64,000 nt of DNA, taken from Bacteroidaceae bacterium (GTDB lineage Bacteria; Bacteroidota; Bacteroidia; Bacteroidales; Bacteroidaceae). Both the position numbers and the translations under genes were made by a program. The notes below the pieces were generated by a model. It was given only the letters and a program-made list of their open reading frames with translations, searched no databases and was not told where the DNA came from. Positions 62,446 through 64,000 of the stretch are shown here, in pieces (position 1 is the stretch's first letter; every line of letters begins with the position of its first letter). The stretch lies in contig JAFWYF010000032.1 of assembly GCA_017522785.1 (NCBI GenBank), positions 1 to 64,000 of the forward strand. The letters are read 5' to 3'.

Positions 62446-64000
62446 TTATTCATTGTTGCGGGGTTTGCGATCGCGAGGCTCGCGACGGGGACGACGCTCA
62501 CGCTCTTCATAACCCTCGGGTTTCTCAATTAACGCTCTGCGTGATAATTTGAATTTGCCTGTTTTGGGGTCAATCTCTAGAAGTTTAACGGTAACTTTGT
62601 CTCCTTCTTTAATACCGGTCTCTTCCATTGTCTCGAAGCGTTTCCAATCAATTTCCGAAATATGAAGCAAGCCATCTTTGCCGGCCATGAATTCAACAAA
62701 TGCACCGTAAGGCATTACACTGCGAACAACACCCTCGTAAACCTCGCCGGCCTCGGGAATAGCAACGATAGCTTTAATTTTTGCCAAGGCTTCGTTAATG
62801 GCATTGCCGTTTGTTGCAGAAATCTCAACGATGCCTTCGCCTTCTACCTCTTCAATAGAAACTGTTGCACCGGTCTCCTCTTGTATGCCTTGAATAATCT
62901 TTCCGCCCGGGCCAATTACAGCACCAATGAACTCCTTAGGTATACGTATAGTCTCAATTCTGGGAGCATGAGGTTTCAATTCTGCACGAGGCTCTGCTAT
63001 GCACTCTGTAATCTTGCCAAGAATGTGCATGCGACCTTCACGTGCTTGGTTAAGAGCCTTCTCTAGAATCTCGTAAGACAAACCATCTACTTTAATATCC
63101 ATTTGTGTTGCTGTGATACCATCGACAGTTCCTGTAACTTTAAAGTCCATGTCTCCCAAGTGGTCCTCATCGCCTAAGATGTCGCTAAGAACAGCGTATT
63201 TCTCTTCACCGGCGTTTTTGATAAGTCCCATTGCGATACCCGAAACGGGTTTGTTGATTTTTACGCCGGCATCCATTAGTGCAAGTGTTCCGGCACATAC
63301 GGTTGCCATAGAAGAAGAACCGTTAGACTCCAAAATATCCGATACTACACGAACACAATAGGGGTAGTCGGCAGGCACCATGTTCTTAAGTGCACGACAT
63401 GCAAGGTTTCCATGGCCAATTTCGCGACGACCTACACCACGTTGAGCGCGTGCCTCGCCTGTTGAGAAGGGAGGAAAGTTGTAGTGAAGAAGGAAACGGT
63501 CTGTTCCTTGGTTCATTACATCGTCAATGATTTTCTCATCACGTTTCGTTCCAAGTGTTACAGAGGTGAGTGATTGTGTCTCGCCACGTGTGAACACTGC
63601 TGAACCGTGAGGACCGGGAAGGTAACCAACCTCGCACCAAATGGGGCGAATCTCGGTTGTCTTACGACCGTCGAGACGTTTGCCCTCGTCGAGAATGCAA
63701 CGACGCATTGCCTCTTTTTCAACATCGTGATAGTAACGGTCGATAAGTGCTGCTTTCTCTTCCAACTCTTCCTCGGTGAACTGTGCTTTGAACTCTTCAC
63801 GTATAGCCTCAAATGCAGCAGCACGACCATGTTTGTCGCAATTTCCGCTTGCTGCTACTTCGTATGCTTTTGCATAACAAGCCTCGTGAACCTGTGCACG
63901 TAGCTCTTCGTCGTTCTCCTCGTGGCAATATTCACGTTTAACGGTTGAACCAACCTCTTCCATTAACTCCATTTGAGCCTTGCAATGTACTTTGATTGCC
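62446..64000 (-). CDS. pnp: Polynucleotide phosphorylase (5' end outside the window)
   Basis: 3'-to-5' phosphorolytic exoribonuclease of the RNA degradosome. The frame is still open at base 64000 (AIKVHCKAQ precedes the first visible Met), so the gene continues beyond the window and about the first 200 residues, the first RNase PH domain, are missing. Present: the helical domain, the second RNase PH core ([20 protein letters not shown]), KH domain ([11 protein letters not shown]) and S1 domain ([21 protein letters not shown]). It ends in an Arg-rich tail of about 20 residues. Confidence 0.95.
   Translation of the reverse strand, partial: AIKVHCKAQMELMEEVGSTVKREYCHEENDEELRAQVHEACYAKAYEVAASGNCDKHGRAAAFEAIREEFKAQFTEEELEEKAALIDRYYHDVEKEAMRRCILDEGKRLDGRKTTEIRPIWCEVGYLPGPHGSAVFTRGETQSLTSVTLGTKRDEKIIDDVMNQGTDRFLLHYNFPPFSTGEARAQRGVGRREIGHGNLACRALKNMVPADYPYCVRVVSDILESNGSSSMATVCAGTLALMDAGVKINKPVSGIAMGLIKNAGEEKYAVLSDILGDEDHLGDMDFKVTGTVDGITATQMDIKVDGLSYEILEKALNQAREGRMHILGKITECIAEPRAELKPHAPRIETIRIPKEFIGAVIGPGGKIIQGIQEETGATVSIEEVEGEGIVEISATNGNAINEALAKIKAIVAIPEAGEVYEGVVRSVMPYGAFVEFMAGKDGLLHISEIDWKRFETMEETGIKEGDKVTVKLLEIDPKTGKFKLSRRALIEKPEGYEERERRPRREPRDRKPRNNE

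Overview
The window reads as a chromosomal segment of an anaerobic, glycan-degrading member of the Bacteroidales. Reasons: many genes are preceded by the Bacteroidetes promoter pattern (TTTG, 19 nt, TAnnTTTG) instead of E. coli-type boxes; there is a MurF-alanine racemase fusion, a GSCFA protein, TonB receptors with a carboxypeptidase-regulatory N-terminus, GH95/GH84/GH20/GH123-type glycosidases, a PorT-like protein and a T9SS-like C-terminal tail; rubrerythrin, FprA and a bacterial ferredoxin fit anaerobic life. I cannot name the species. No rRNA, tRNA, CRISPR array or intact insertion sequence was seen.

Layout. 1-450: intergenic or remnant DNA with one perfect promoter and a short ORF/hairpin of unknown nature. 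448-8703 (+): housekeeping genes (xerD, a TPR lipoprotein, dprA, an orphan ECF sigma factor, hflX, class I fumarase, rubrerythrin). 8760-9108 (-): a possible 30-residue membrane protein and a 2[4Fe-4S] ferredoxin. 9459-15275 (+): leuA-leuC-leuD-leuB, then a cell-wall amidase and a PorT-like protein. 16114-18274 (+): a tryptophan synthase beta chain (TrpB2 type) behind a classical attenuator with a Trp-Trp leader peptide, followed by a small hydrolase. 18345-22303 (+): a compact operon of a nucleotidyltransferase/GHMP-kinase-like fusion, a TonB-dependent receptor and a small lipoprotein.

22346-38580 is a host-glycan region with a flavodiiron protein inside it: dual-SGNH sialate O-acetylesterase and a GH123-like enzyme on +, then GH20 and GH84 on - (both pairs meet at a shared palindromic terminator), fprA on +, and two tandem GH95 enzymes on -. 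The exported enzymes could together trim acetylated sialic acid, GalNAc, GlcNAc and fucose or galactose from mucin-type glycans. There is no SusC/SusD pair or dedicated regulator in the window.

38754-43313 (-): a small stress-like set (GlsB/YeaQ, YtxH-like, Lys-rich 37-mer), a nucleoside-recognition membrane protein, a porin, a candidate structured RNA (42009-42137) and a phospholipid acyltransferase. 43388-50662 (-): a fused ResB/CcsA cytochrome c assembly protein and a xusABC-like xenosiderophore uptake operon. 50862-56166 (-): dxs-trkA-trkH-mntP. 56412-59872 (+): GSCFA protein and murF-alr fusion. 59873-64000 (-): a sodium symporter, meso-diaminopimelate dehydrogenase and PNPase, the last cut by the window end.

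The features most worth following are the Trp attenuator (seen directly), the NTase-GHMP/TonB/lipoprotein operon, the structured element at 42 kb, and the promoter with hairpin/short ORF at 187-338. Nothing here is clearly a new defence or mobile system.
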